Below are positions 9,103 through 18,242 of a DNA stretch of 64,000 nt, piece by piece. The position numbers and the translations under genes were made by a program. Within the stretch, counting starts at the first letter, position 1. Each line of letters starts with the position of its first letter. The stretch lies in NCBI RefSeq assembly GCF_008801695.1, contig NZ_VZPF01000007.1:1-64000 (forward strand). The letters run 5' to 3'. The notes under the pieces are model-generated. The model ran no database searches and had not been told where the DNA came from. It was given only the letters and a program-made list of their open reading frames with translations. This stretch comes from Pantoea stewartii subsp. stewartii. GTDB taxonomy: Bacteria; Pseudomonadota; Gammaproteobacteria; Enterobacterales; Enterobacteriaceae.

Positions 9103-9237
9103 ACTGACTATAGTGAATGCCGCTGATTACAGTGAATGATTGTAGGTAAGGAGTGAAAGAAGTATATGAACTGGCGTGCAGTGTCACTTTTTAGTTAAAA
9201 GTGACACTGCAACGCAAAACTTACTGATTACAGTAAA
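9103..9237 (-). repeat. Three inverted iterons beside the repA stop
   Basis: Minus-orientation variants occur at 9103-9117, 9122-9136 and 9223-9237, each with one or two changes from ACTGATTACAGTGAA. The last one ends 8 bases from the repA stop codon. They face the main array. Confidence 0.75.
9178..9210. terminator. Stem-loop after repA
   Basis: A perfect 14-bp inverted repeat (GCAGTGTCACTTTT and complement) with a 5-base loop lies 35 bases past the repA stop. The stem is strong but no long T-run follows on the repA strand, so termination is likely but not certain. Confidence 0.5.
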
Positions 9238-9245
9238 TGTGCGCG

Positions 9246-10175
9246 CTATTCTTCAAATTCAATGTCTTCAAGGGTATCAATGCCTTCAAGATTGCCGATA
9301 CCATCCAGTTTAGGCGTCCTGCTGTGGATAATGAAAAACACAGAGCGTCCGCGTTTGACTTCAGAATAGTCGAGATAGCCAATCTCTTTAAGCTGCTCCA
9401 TTGCGCGTCGCACAACGTGGTTCTGCGTCGTAATTTTAGATCCTAAATTCAGGCGCATACGCAGGCGTGCCAGTGATATAGGCGCAGGGTTGGTGGGAAG
9501 GCTCTCAAGGAACGTATAGAGCGCCTGAGCCGATTCTTTACGTTTCAGACGGGAGATGGCGCGTAGCTGAAGTAAAACCTTGTGATCGAAGTTATAGAGC
9601 TCAAAAAGCTTGGGATCAGCTTGTATGCGAACAATATCTTTTTCACGATCATAGTAGGCAGACTGAACAAGGTGCGTGTGATAGGCCTTACCGTTTCCTT
9701 CAAATGACAGGGTATTGGTCGCAATTCGCCGTAGGGATGCATCAAGCCGCTTACGTAAGGCAGCAGAAGAGTTTGCTGAAGGTATTCCACACATTTTAAC
9801 GAAATCGATAAAGGGCAGCGTGACCGTATCGCCCTGAGTAGGATAACGCGAAAAAGACTGGATGATGCCTGCCCATGTCTTGAAATCATTATCCATATCC
9901 AGCCTGGCACCGGTGATGGTAATCTTTTCATACCCTTCCGCTTTCACCAGCGAGAGGTTTTTAAGTTCTTTCGTCGCATCCGTGGACGCCATCGCGCCTG
10001 AAATCCCGCGCGCGGTGGATTTAAGGGTTGGTACAAACAGTCCCAGTCGCATCAAGGCAACAGGCTGAACAGTGTTATTTTTATTGGGATGAAGCTGAAT
10101 AACTTCACCGCTGTTTTTAGTCACAGACAGAAAAGGCTCTAGTAACGCTTTGTTTTCACTATCTTTATCTGCCAT
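9246..10175 (-). CDS. repA: RepA, RepFIB/P1-family replication initiator
   Basis: This 309-residue initiator would bind iterons to start plasmid replication. Family landmarks are clear: [20 protein letters not shown] near the N-terminus, [18 protein letters not shown], then the paired winged-helix domains ending in [20 protein letters not shown] and [19 protein letters not shown]. These are shared by IncFIB RepA and, more distantly, P1 RepA. IncFIB RepA is about 325 residues, so length fits. Iterons lie on both sides of the gene, the RepFIB arrangement. An acidic tail ([13 protein letters not shown]) replaces the longer C-terminus of classical IncFIB RepA. It is transcribed towards parAB. Confidence 0.95.
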   Translation of the reverse strand: MADKDSENKALLEPFLSVTKNSGEVIQLHPNKNNTVQPVALMRLGLFVPTLKSTARGISGAMASTDATKELKNLSLVKAEGYEKITITGARLDMDNDFKTWAGIIQSFSRYPTQGDTVTLPFIDFVKMCGIPSANSSAALRKRLDASLRRIATNTLSFEGNGKAYHTHLVQSAYYDREKDIVRIQADPKLFELYNFDHKVLLQLRAISRLKRKESAQALYTFLESLPTNPAPISLARLRMRLNLGSKITTQNHVVRRAMEQLKEIGYLDYSEVKRGRSVFFIIHSRTPKLDGIGNLEGIDTLEDIEFEE

Positions 10176-10214
10176 GGGATAAGATCTTCATTCTGTGGAT
10201 GAAAAGGATCGTTT

Positions 10215-10314
10215 TCTGATTACAGTGAACATTAGCACTGATTATAGTGAACTTTCTACAGTGTGTAGTGAATAAAGTACTGATTACAGTGAATAGTTTG
10301 CTGATTACAGTGAA
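10215..10314 (-). repeat. Upstream iterons of repA (4 copies)
   Basis: Copies of ACTGATTACAGTGAA or one-base variants start at 10215, 10237, 10279 and 10300. The 21-22 base spacing of two pairs corresponds to two helix turns. They overlap the expected repA promoter, so RepA binding here could also repress repA. Confidence 0.85.
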
Positions 10315-10349
10315 CACCAACCCCCTCTCAGCCCTTGTGTGGTGCGGCC

Positions 10350-10440
10350 TGCAGCGATCGGGGATCTCTTTGGATCTATTATGGATCTCTCTATGATCGT
10401 TATATAGGAACTATTCACTGTATAAGTGGATAACTCAGCG
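10350..10440. other. Putative oriV: Dam-site heptamers plus DnaA box
   Basis: Five GATC sites occur at 10356, 10363, 10373, 10384 and 10395. Two lie in exact TGGATCT heptamers (10371 and 10382), the complement of the AGATCCA heptamer I recall from P1 oriR. The last four are 10-11 bases apart, one helix turn. A one-mismatch DnaA box (TTATCCACT on the minus strand, 10425-10433) follows. Together with the iterons this is the best origin candidate. Confidence 0.7.
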
Positions 10441-10634
10441 AGAACAGATCATAGTGATGTTTCTCTGAATAGCGTTTTTTTTAAAAACGATAAGGTAACT
10501 GCCACCCGTCCCGGACAAACGCACTCACTTGTACCTTCATTTTTCAGAAACAAGTTCATCACTATTATTCATTTTTCATCAGTATTACTACGGCGTATGG
10601 TGACAGAATTTCGTCATTACTAAGGATCACGATC

Positions 10635-12005
10635 ATGACTGACTTTGCCATTTCCCGTAATCCAACAACGGGTGAAATTCTTGCAAAATATCCAATGCAA
10701 ACCGCTTCTGAACTGGAGCAGACGTTAGACTCAAGTGCCAAGGCCAGTAAAGCGTGGCGGCAAAGCAGCATGGACATGCGTGTCAACGTACTTCGTCAAC
10801 TGAGCGAACAACTTCGCCAGCGTGAGCCAGAACTGACGCGAATGATAACCCTGGAAATGGGTAAACCTGTTGCACAGGCAAGAGCAGAGATCCTGAAATG
10901 TGCCAGTTTGTGTGACTGGTACGCTGAATTTGGCCCTGCCATGCTGCAAGACCAACCCTCACAGATTCCCGATGCGTGGCAGTCATTCCGGCCAATCGGG
11001 ACTATTCTGGCGGTAATGCCCTGGAATTTCCCCTTCTGGCAGGTTCTGCGCGGTGCTGTAGGGATGCTGCTGGCGGGTAACACTTATCTGCTTAAACACG
11101 CCCCTAATGTCATGGGAAGCGCAATGCTGATGGCAGAGCTGTTCGATGCTACAGATCTGCCTGAAGGCGGTTTTAACCTGATAAACGTCGATAACGAAGG
11201 CGTTTCAACCGCAATCCGGGATGATCGCATCGCAGCGGTTGCAGTAACAGGCAGCGTCCGGGCGGGTGCCGCTATAGCTGCCCAGGCGGGTGCGGCGCTG
11301 AAAAAAACCGTGCTGGAGTTAGGTGGTTCAGATCCTTTCATCGTGCTGGCTGATGCTGATCTTGATGAAGCCGTTAAATCCGCAGTCACAGGCCGTTTCC
11401 AGAACACCGGGCAGGTTTGTATGGCAGCGAAACGCTTTATCGTTGAAGCGCCGATTGCGGAAGCGTTTGAAATGCGTTTTGTTGAAGCCGTTAAGGCGCT
11501 TAAAATCGGCGATCCGCTGGATGAACAAACGTACATTGGCCCAATGGCCCGTTACGATCTCCGCGATGAACTGGATGAACAGGTCAAAGCGAGTCTGCGT
11601 CAAGGTGCACGTCTGGTGTTAGGTGGCGAAAAAATAGCAGGGCAGGGCAATTATTATGCACCGACGATCCTGTCTGATGTAACAAGTGACATGACAGCCT
11701 TCAGGCAAGAGCTTTTTGGGCCTGTCGCCGCTATCGCAGTCGCCCGTGATGCGGATCATGCGCTGGAAATCGCTAATAACAGCGAATTCGGACTCAGTGC
11801 AACGGTATGGACGAACAACACCGATCGTGCTGAGCAGATGACGGCAAACCTCGAAGTGGGTGCTGTATTTATTAATGGCAATGGTGCATCCGATCCACGC
11901 GTGACTATCGGTGGCGTGAAGAAGAGCGGCTATGGTCGTGAGTTATCGCACTTTGGCGTCCATGAGTTCTGTAATATTCAGACAGTCTGGAAAAACCGGC
12001 GCTAA
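10635..12005 (+). CDS. sad: NAD(P)-dependent succinate semialdehyde dehydrogenase
   Basis: This 456-residue aldehyde dehydrogenase is close to E. coli Sad (YneI). It would oxidise succinate semialdehyde to succinate at the end of the GABA/putrescine pathway, in the cytosol. Seen directly: the coenzyme fold with MPWNFPFWQVLRGAVG, the catalytic Glu in LELGGSDPF, the catalytic Cys in NTGQVCMAAKRF, and the Sad-like C-terminus ELSHFGVHEFCNIQTVW. Length matches Sad (462). It diverges from repA across the origin and ends at a strong terminator. In E. coli the partner gene is glsB; here glsB is 27 kb away on the same molecule. Confidence 0.92.
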   Translation: MTDFAISRNPTTGEILAKYPMQTASELEQTLDSSAKASKAWRQSSMDMRVNVLRQLSEQLRQREPELTRMITLEMGKPVAQARAEILKCASLCDWYAEFGPAMLQDQPSQIPDAWQSFRPIGTILAVMPWNFPFWQVLRGAVGMLLAGNTYLLKHAPNVMGSAMLMAELFDATDLPEGGFNLINVDNEGVSTAIRDDRIAAVAVTGSVRAGAAIAAQAGAALKKTVLELGGSDPFIVLADADLDEAVKSAVTGRFQNTGQVCMAAKRFIVEAPIAEAFEMRFVEAVKALKIGDPLDEQTYIGPMARYDLRDELDEQVKASLRQGARLVLGGEKIAGQGNYYAPTILSDVTSDMTAFRQELFGPVAAIAVARDADHALEIANNSEFGLSATVWTNNTDRAEQMTANLEVGAVFINGNGASDPRVTIGGVKKSGYGRELSHFGVHEFCNIQTVWKNRR

Positions 12006-12032
12006 CCAGTATTTTCTTATCCCCTGAGTCTA

Positions 12033-12066
12033 CCGGCGCAGCAGTGCGCCGGCTTACTGTCTTTTC
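12033..12066 (+). terminator. Terminator of sad
   Basis: The stem CCGGCGC/GCGCCGG (12033-12039 and 12046-12052) has a 6-base loop and is followed by a T-rich run. Confidence 0.7.
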
Positions 12067-12130
12067 CCATCGGATAACAACATTGATTTCTGCCTGACAC
12101 AAAACAGGATCCTTTGCAGAAAAACATCCG

Positions 12131-13363
12131 TTACGATTCAGCGTTATCGAACCAGCCGGGCAGGGGATCGGAAAGCGTCACCCAGTATCCCGGCCCCGCC
12201 GCCATTTCCTGAGGGGTTAACAATGCGTGATCAAGCGCAGCACGCACTGTCGTTTCATCCATATCAATGCCGATAAAAACCAGTTCCTGTCGTGCATCGC
12301 CCGTCCCGTCTATCCAGTTGTCGGTAATAAACGCGAGGGATTCACTGTCCTGTGGCCATTTATCACGCGGGATACTGGCCCACCAGCTGCCTGCATAGCC
12401 ATGCCGGGCTATCGCACCCGCCTGAGACCACGACGCTGCATATTCAGGACGGCTGGCCAGCCAGAAATAACCTTTCGAACGGATCACCCCCTCAAGCTGA
12501 TGATTAACCGCATGCCAGAATCGTTCAGGATGAAACGGACGTCTTGCGCGATAGACAAAGCTACGAATACCGTACTCTTCTGTTTCTGGCTGATGCTCGC
12601 CGCGAAGTTCTTTTAGCCAGCCTGGTGCCTGAGCGGCCTGGTCAAAGTCAAACAGGCCGGTATCCAGTACCTGATCGAGCGGAACATTACCAAAATGGCT
12701 GGTGATAATGCGCGCCCGTGGATTCAACCTGTGCAGCATCGCTTTGAGCGTACGTTGATCCTCATGGCTGATAAGATCGGTTTTGTTCACAATCAAAACA
12801 TCGCAAAATTCAATCTGATCGATCAGCAAATCCACAACCGAGCGCTCATCCTCTTCGCCCAGTGATTCGCCACGCGCCTGTAAGGAGTCCAGTGAACGGT
12901 AGTCACGAAGAAAGTTATAACCATCCACAACAGTGATCATGGTATCCAGCCTTGCCACCGTCGACAGGCTTTCACCTTCTTCATCGGCAAAGGTAAACGT
13001 TTCAGCAACGGGCAGCGGTTCGGAAATGCCGGTTGATTCAATGACCAGATGGTCGAAACGATCTTCCGACGCCAGCCGTTTCACCTCCAGCAAAAGATCC
13101 TCACGTAGTGTGCAACAGATGCAGCCGTTGCTCATTTCCACCAGCTTTTCATCCGTACGAGACAGTGCCGCACCGCCATTACGTACTAAGGCTGCATCAA
13201 TGTTGACTTCCGACATGTCATTGACAATCACGGCGATGCGCCTGCCTTCACGGTTATTGAGGATATGGTTGAGAAGGGTGGTTTTGCCTGCCCCGAGAAA
13301 GCCGGACAGCACGGAAACGGGCAAACGTTTGTCTGTGGGCGATGAAAGAGAGTGGCCTGACAT
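12131..13363 (-). CDS. COG0523 (CobW/ZigA-type) metallochaperone GTPase
   Basis: This 410-residue G3E GTPase of the COG0523 family would deliver zinc to client proteins when zinc is scarce. The Walker A box is GFLGAGKTT (about residues 20-28). The metal-binding CxCC motif is visible as [11 protein letters not shown], and the guanine-specificity motif as NKTD. A full CobW C-terminal domain follows ([18 protein letters not shown] onwards, ending near the C-terminus). I chose the ATG at 13363 (MSGHS) because an AAGGA ribosome site lies about 7 bases upstream, and an earlier start would run through the operator. It diverges from the ABC importer, with a Zur-like palindrome just upstream of each. 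Subfamily (ZigA-like versus others) is inferred from length and context. Confidence 0.9.
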   Translation of the reverse strand: MSGHSLSSPTDKRLPVSVLSGFLGAGKTTLLNHILNNREGRRIAVIVNDMSEVNIDAALVRNGGAALSRTDEKLVEMSNGCICCTLREDLLLEVKRLASEDRFDHLVIESTGISEPLPVAETFTFADEEGESLSTVARLDTMITVVDGYNFLRDYRSLDSLQARGESLGEEDERSVVDLLIDQIEFCDVLIVNKTDLISHEDQRTLKAMLHRLNPRARIITSHFGNVPLDQVLDTGLFDFDQAAQAPGWLKELRGEHQPETEEYGIRSFVYRARRPFHPERFWHAVNHQLEGVIRSKGYFWLASRPEYAASWSQAGAIARHGYAGSWWASIPRDKWPQDSESLAFITDNWIDGTGDARQELVFIGIDMDETTVRAALDHALLTPQEMAAGPGYWVTLSDPLPGWFDNAES

Positions 13364-13389
13364 GAAGTGATCCTTAAATGGCGAATATA

Positions 13390-13405
13390 TTATGTTATAA
13401 CATAA
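13390..13405. promoter_or_regulatory. Zur-like operator, GTPase side
   Basis: A perfect 16-bp palindrome, TTATGTTATAACATAA, lies 27 bases before the COG0523 start. It fits the gamma-proteobacterial Zur consensus (TGTTATAnTATAACA-type core). The identical palindrome occurs on the importer side. Confidence 0.75.
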
Positions 13406-13529
13406 CAAAATGGAGGCCATTTTCAATATGCTTTGTTGGACTCAGGGTTTCCATTTCTTTGCTGTTAAGACTGAAAGCGAACAGGCTGATGCGACTGGCT
13501 GAGCGTTAAACGGGTTCATATTTTAATTG

Positions 13530-13545
13530 TTATGTTATAACATAA
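13530..13545. promoter_or_regulatory. Zur-like operator, importer side
   Basis: The same 16-bp palindrome as at 13390, exact in all positions, lies 39 bases before the substrate-binding protein start. Two identical boxes 140 bases apart in a divergent promoter strongly suggest joint control by the zinc repressor Zur. Confidence 0.75.
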
Positions 13546-13583
13546 TTAATTCTGGGAAACATTATGTGGTAAACAGACATATC

Positions 13584-15110
13584 ATGACACAATTCAAATA
13601 CTGGTTTTTCGGTACGCTTACTGGCCTGCTGTTTGCGTCATTAAGTGCTTACGCCGATCGCAATCAGCCCGTTCGCATTGCCGCACCTTTCGAGATTAAA
13701 GGTCCCGATCCCGCCCTTTCAGGCGACATTCTGCTTCGTATGGATGTGGTCGAAACGCTGGTGGAAACGGATGAGAAAGGCAAGGCGGTACCCGCGTTAG
13801 CCGAAAGCTGGGACATTTCGCCTGATGGGCTACAATGGCGTTTTACGCTGCGGAGCAACGCCCATTTTCATGATGGATCGCCTGTTACTGCTGAGAGCGT
13901 CGTAAAATCGCTGAATACCGCCCGCAGTAAGCCAGGTTTACTCGACAAGGCACCCATTACGTCGGTCAGCGGAGAAGATCGGCGTGTGACGGTCACGCTG
14001 AGCGAGCCTTTCACGCCGCTGCTGGCGGTGCTGGCTGAAAGCCGTTCGCAAATCCTCGCGCTGAGTTCCTGGGACGATACCAATACCATTACGCGCGTCA
14101 TCGGCAGTGGCCCTTTCCAGCTCGTCAGTTTCCAGCCACCTCAGTCACTGAGTGTAAAACGGTTTGAAGGATACTGGGGAGAGAAACCCAGCATTGAACG
14201 TGCCCGTTATTTGTCCGCGGGTCGGGCCGAAACGCGCGCATTACTTGCAGAAAGTGGTGATGCGGATTACGTCTTTAATCTGGACGCCGCCAGCCGTCAG
14301 CGCTTGTCACACAAAAGTTCACTACAGGTGCTTACCGTTTCCGTACCCCGTACGGTGATGCTGAAGCTGAACGTCGCTCATCCGTTCCTGAAGGAACAAA
14401 CCACGCGCGAAGCGCTCAGCCTGGCGATCAATCGGAATGCGCTGTCTGCGGCCATATTACGCTATCCCGGTGCGGCAACACAGATGTTCCCGCCCTCTAT
14501 GGCCGGGTGGCACAACGCGTCTTTACAGCCTCTGGATTATGCTCCTCAGCGTGCCGCCGCCTTACTGGCACAGTCCGGATGGATATCCGGCCGGGACGGC
14601 ATGTTAACCCGCGCTGGCCAGCGCTTTACCCTCACGCTGCTGACATATCCCGATCGCCCCGAGCTGCCCTTAATCGCCATGGTCATTCAGCAACAACTGC
14701 GAGAGGTCGGGATCGAGGTCATCATTAATTCAACCAATTCCAGTGAGATACCCGCGCGTCACCATGATGGCAGCCTGCAAATGGCGCTCTATGCCCGTAA
14801 TTTCGCCCTGACGCCGGATCCTGGCGGCACGCTACTTCAGGATTACGGTTCGCAGGGAGGTGACTGGGGCGCAATGAACTGGCACGACAACGCGTTTGAT
14901 AAGGCGCTCAGCACGCTTTCACGTAGCAACGATCCTGATCAACGACAGCAGGCAAGAGCGGTCATCACCGCCGCATTACAGCGTGATTTACCGGTTATTC
15001 CGGTTGCCTGGTACCAGCAGTCAGCAGCAGCAAACGCGAAGCTCGCCGCCATAAAACTGGATCCCTTTGAACGCCATTTTGGCCTGCGTGAAATGAAATG
15101 GGTGGAATAA
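13584..15110 (+). CDS. Family-5 (Opp/Nik-type) substrate-binding protein
   Basis: This 508-residue periplasmic binding protein of the SBP_bac_5 family is the receptor of the following ABC importer. A signal peptide is plain (MTQFKYWFFGTLTGLLFASLSAYA, cleavage after AYA). Then come the family features VVETLVETDEKGKAVPALAESWDISPDGLQWRF and FHDGSPVTAESVV. No lipobox is present, as in NikA and OppA. The start at 13584 gives a proper signal peptide; an upstream in-frame start would lie inside the Zur box. It overlaps the next gene in TAATG. Peptides are the default ligand of the family; the Zur-type boxes make a zinc chelate (opine or peptide metallophore) more likely here, but that is inference. 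Confidence 0.88.
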   Translation: MTQFKYWFFGTLTGLLFASLSAYADRNQPVRIAAPFEIKGPDPALSGDILLRMDVVETLVETDEKGKAVPALAESWDISPDGLQWRFTLRSNAHFHDGSPVTAESVVKSLNTARSKPGLLDKAPITSVSGEDRRVTVTLSEPFTPLLAVLAESRSQILALSSWDDTNTITRVIGSGPFQLVSFQPPQSLSVKRFEGYWGEKPSIERARYLSAGRAETRALLAESGDADYVFNLDAASRQRLSHKSSLQVLTVSVPRTVMLKLNVAHPFLKEQTTREALSLAINRNALSAAILRYPGAATQMFPPSMAGWHNASLQPLDYAPQRAAALLAQSGWISGRDGMLTRAGQRFTLTLLTYPDRPELPLIAMVIQQQLREVGIEVIINSTNSSEIPARHHDGSLQMALYARNFALTPDPGGTLLQDYGSQGGDWGAMNWHDNAFDKALSTLSRSNDPDQRQQARAVITAALQRDLPVIPVAWYQQSAAANAKLAAIKLDPFERHFGLREMKWVE

Positions 15111-16045
15111 TGCTTAAACAACTCGTCTGGCGTTTGGGTCAGGCTGCCTTTGTGATTTTTGCCGTCGGTATTTTAACGTTCGTTTTAGTACAGGCGTTAC
15201 CGGGCGATATGGCGTGGCGCATTGCGTCGGGACGATATGGTTATGACCGGGTCGACCTGGCGGCGGTTACCCGCGTGCAGCAACAGCTGACGGACTTTTC
15301 CGCTCAGGGAAATGCACTATGGCACTGGATGTGGGATCTGCTGCGCTTCGATTTCGGGCGATCTCTCGTCTCAGGGGAGCCGGTCAGCAGTGAGCTGGGC
15401 TGGCAGTTAACACAAACCCTTGCTCTGGCCGGTGTAGCACTGCTGATGATGTTGATTCTCATTATTCCTGCGGGGGGCTGGGCAGGATGTCGGCCGGGCG
15501 GTGTTGTTGATCGGCTCATTAACGTGCTGGCACCCACGTTTAAATCGATTCCACATTTTGCCCTGGGTTTACTTCTGATTATGTTGTTTTCGCTGCGCCT
15601 GAACTGGCTACCCAGTGCGGGGCATGGGGAAGGGCAACATTTCATCCTCCCGGCGCTGACGCTGGCATTAACGCTGAGCGCGGTAGGGGCGCGTGTTGTC
15701 CGTGAGGCAACCTGTCAGGCAGTGAAAGCAGGCTGGTATCGCTGGGGAGCGCAAAAGGGCCTTTCCGCGCCGCACCTGTTTTTGCGACATGGTTTGCGCA
15801 ATCTCAGTGTCCCTGTCGTCACCTGGATCGGCATGCAGTTCGTCTGGTTAGTGGAAGGTGTGGTGGTGATCGAAACTCTTTTTGCCTGGCCAGGTGTCGG
15901 ACACGCGCTGGTACATGCGATTTTTGCCCGGGATGTTCCGGTGATTCAGGCCAGTGCGGTGGTACTGGGATTGACCTTTGTCACCTTAAATATGCTTGTT
16001 GATGGCGTGTGTTATGTCCTGGATCCCCGAGGTAAACGCGTATGA
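15110..16045 (+). CDS. ABC importer permease 1 (DppB/NikB type)
   Basis: This 311-residue inner-membrane permease of the BPD_transp_1 family would pair with the next gene to form the pore. The N-terminal VWRLGQAAFVIFAVGILTFVLVQALPGD is the DppB/OppB/NikB signature. The EAA loop region is visible as VREATCQAVKAGWYRWGAQKGLSAPHLFLRHGLRN, and the family's closing motif as VVVIETLFAWPGVGHALVHAI. The start codon overlaps the stop of the binding-protein gene, and its own stop overlaps the next start, showing tight translational coupling. Confidence 0.9.
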   Translation: MLKQLVWRLGQAAFVIFAVGILTFVLVQALPGDMAWRIASGRYGYDRVDLAAVTRVQQQLTDFSAQGNALWHWMWDLLRFDFGRSLVSGEPVSSELGWQLTQTLALAGVALLMMLILIIPAGGWAGCRPGGVVDRLINVLAPTFKSIPHFALGLLLIMLFSLRLNWLPSAGHGEGQHFILPALTLALTLSAVGARVVREATCQAVKAGWYRWGAQKGLSAPHLFLRHGLRNLSVPVVTWIGMQFVWLVEGVVVIETLFAWPGVGHALVHAIFARDVPVIQASAVVLGLTFVTLNMLVDGVCYVLDPRGKRV

Positions 16046-16833
16046 CGTACCGCCAAAAAACGGGGCTGGTGATAATTTTAACCTTGCTGGCCTTTGCATG
16101 GCTGATGCCGTTGTTGAATCAGAACGATCCCCTGCAGCTGGATTTGTTACAGATGTTAACGCCGCCCTCGGGTAACGCGTGGCTGGGTTATGACCATTTA
16201 GGGCGTTCGATGCTGGCGCGCCTGAGTGCGGCGCTGCGATTGTCGCTGGGGCTGGCGGCCCTGTGTGTGATTACAGCAATGCTCATGGGGCTGCTGGCGG
16301 GAATAGCCAGCGCCTGGTACGGCGGATGGGTCGATCGACTTTTCGGTATGCTGGCCGACATGTGTCTGGCGCTGCCGGGCCTGCTGTTAGTCCTGCTGCT
16401 CGCCGCAATCGCACCTGACGCGCCGCTCATGTTATGGCTGGGACTTTCACTGGTACTGTGGGTGGAATTTTTCCGTGTGACGCGCGCCACGCTGCGGCCT
16501 GTGGTCATGTCGCCAGCCGTTCAGTCATCTTCACTGCTTGGCTTCTCCATTGTTTATCTCTTTCGCCGACATCTTTGGCCGGCCCTGTCTCCGTTATTGC
16601 TGACACTGACCGTCTATGCATTCAGCAATGCCATTATGGCCGTATCGGCGCTGGGATTTATCAGTGTTGGCGTACGTCCACCCACACCTGAGCTGGGCCT
16701 GATGATGACGGAGCTGTTCCCCTATGCCTGGGAAGCGCCCTGGCTATTACTGCAGCCTGTGGTTGTGCTGTTTATCCTGCTGGTGGGGCTGAATTTGTTG
16801 GTCAACAAGGAGCGCAAATGGCAAGCATCGTAA
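16042..16833 (+). CDS. ABC importer permease 2 (DppC/NikC type)
   Basis: This 263-residue inner-membrane permease is the second half of the pore. It has the DppC-like WLGYDHLGRSMLARLSAALRLSL segment and a GLGF-type EAA loop. The C-terminal FISVGVRPPTPELGLMM motif is conserved in NikC/DppC. At 263 residues it is slightly shorter than DppC (300). ATGA coupling links it to permease 1, and it overlaps the ATPase gene by 16 bases. Confidence 0.9.
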   Translation: MTYRQKTGLVIILTLLAFAWLMPLLNQNDPLQLDLLQMLTPPSGNAWLGYDHLGRSMLARLSAALRLSLGLAALCVITAMLMGLLAGIASAWYGGWVDRLFGMLADMCLALPGLLLVLLLAAIAPDAPLMLWLGLSLVLWVEFFRVTRATLRPVVMSPAVQSSSLLGFSIVYLFRRHLWPALSPLLLTLTVYAFSNAIMAVSALGFISVGVRPPTPELGLMMTELFPYAWEAPWLLLQPVVVLFILLVGLNLLVNKERKWQAS

Positions 16834-18230
16834 TCAAACAGGTCGCCGTCTTCGCGGATACCTGCATTCTTGAGCCTGTAAGTCTGAGCATCCATCCCGG
16901 CAGGCCCGTCACCTTCATTGGTGAGACAGGATCGGGAAAAAGTCTGTTTGCGCAGGCCATTTTCGGCGCCTTACCCGACGGACTGCGGGCTGAAGGAACG
17001 GTAGTCATTGACGGGCAGCAATATAATCTGCGAACCGATCTGACAGCACTCCGTGCGCTGTGGGGACACCGTATTGCCGCTCTACCTCAGGAGCCCTTGC
17101 TGGCGCTTGATCCGACGATGCGTGTGAAAGGCCAGACAGAAGAGGGTTATCGGTACATACAGGGGTACACGCGTCAGGGCGCGCAGCAGGCGGCAGGTTT
17201 GGCGCTGGACTCGCTGGGGCTGGCCCACGCGGCAGAGCGTTTCCCCTGGCAGCTTTCCGGTGGAATGGCCCAACGGGTGTGCTTTGCCGCTGCGCGGGCG
17301 GGCGGTGCCACTCTGCTTATCGCGGATGAACCGACGAAAGGACTGGATGTGGCGCGACGGGACGAAATTGGTGACATGCTCAACCTGGCCGTAGCCCGCG
17401 GCGAAGCCTTGCTGACCATCACCCATGATATCGCGCTGGCCAGGCAGTTAGGCGGTGACATTGTCGTGATGCATAAGGGAAAGGTGATTGAGCAGGGCAA
17501 TGCCACGCAAGTCCTGAATGCGCCGCAGAAGGCTTATACGAAACAGTTGCTGGCCGCCGAACCCCATGCCTGGCCACCGGCCACGTTGTTGCCCTGTGAT
17601 GACACCCTCGTATTACGGGCCGAAGGGCTTACTCTGAAACGCGCCGGGAAAACGTTGTTCCGCAATGTAAATTTATGCTTTCGCGCCGGTGAAATCGTTG
17701 GGCTTTATGGTGAGAGCGGCAGTGGCAAAAGCAGCCTGGGAGATACGCTATCGGGCTTGATTAAGCCTGATAAGGGAACGATAACCCGACCGGGCAGGTT
17801 TCATCCGTTGCGTTATCAAAAACTGTACCAGGATCCTTCTGCGGTTTTTCCACCGGATATCACTATGGCCCAGATCATCGACGATCTGCTGCAGCGCCAC
17901 ACAATTCCGGTGAGGCGACGTGATGAGCGGATGCGCCAATTGGGGCTCGGACAGGCGTTGTTACACCGTCCGGCTTCAGGATTGTCAGGCGGTGAGCTTC
18001 AGCGGTTTTCGCTGCTTCGGGCGATGTTGCTGAATCCCGTGTTCCTGTTTGCCGATGAACCCACGTCGCGTCTCGATCCTGTGGTTCAGCAACAGACGCT
18101 GGCCTTACTGACTGATCTGGCCATGCAGCAACGCTGCGCCATTCTGCTGGTCAGTCATGATCTCACGCTACTTGAAAGGAGTGCACATCGGGTCATTTCC
18201 CTTGATGCGATTAGCCTGCCTGATGACTGA
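16818..18230 (+). CDS. Fused double-domain ABC ATPase of the importer
   Basis: This 470-residue protein carries two complete ATPase domains, equivalent to DppD plus DppF in one chain (as in YejF). Domain 1 has Walker A GETGSGKS (residues 35-42), signature LSGGMAQR and Walker B LLIADEPTKGLD. Domain 2 has Walker A GESGSGKS (about residue 300), signature LSGGELQR and Walker B FLFADEPTSRLD. At 470 residues each half is trimmed, without the C-terminal oligopeptide extension (with iron-sulfur cysteines) found in many Dpp/Opp ATPases. It ends the five-gene zinc-linked locus and converges on the XRE-cupin gene. Confidence 0.9.
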   Translation: MASIVIKQVAVFADTCILEPVSLSIHPGRPVTFIGETGSGKSLFAQAIFGALPDGLRAEGTVVIDGQQYNLRTDLTALRALWGHRIAALPQEPLLALDPTMRVKGQTEEGYRYIQGYTRQGAQQAAGLALDSLGLAHAAERFPWQLSGGMAQRVCFAAARAGGATLLIADEPTKGLDVARRDEIGDMLNLAVARGEALLTITHDIALARQLGGDIVVMHKGKVIEQGNATQVLNAPQKAYTKQLLAAEPHAWPPATLLPCDDTLVLRAEGLTLKRAGKTLFRNVNLCFRAGEIVGLYGESGSGKSSLGDTLSGLIKPDKGTITRPGRFHPLRYQKLYQDPSAVFPPDITMAQIIDDLLQRHTIPVRRRDERMRQLGLGQALLHRPASGLSGGELQRFSLLRAMLLNPVFLFADEPTSRLDPVVQQQTLALLTDLAMQQRCAILLVSHDLTLLERSAHRVISLDAISLPDD

Positions 18231-18242
18231 GGCAGAGCACCC

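Larger units (their letters stand above)
7542..9245. other. Gene-free region 3' of repA, iteron field
   Basis: No convincing gene is present in this 1.7-kb stretch between parA and repA. It carries 13 iteron copies in plus orientation (7832-8969) and three in minus orientation close to the repA stop. It also carries a 14-bp stem-loop at 9178-9210. The spacers between repeats are unique and look like non-coding filler. Confidence 0.6.
10176..10634. other. Origin region between repA and sad
   Basis: This 459-base gap contains the upstream iterons (10215-10314), the GATC-rich heptamer block (10356-10398) and a DnaA-like box (10425-10433). The right third (about 10440-10634) leads to sad and shows no distinct element beyond AT-richness. 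repA and sad diverge across it. Confidence 0.7.
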
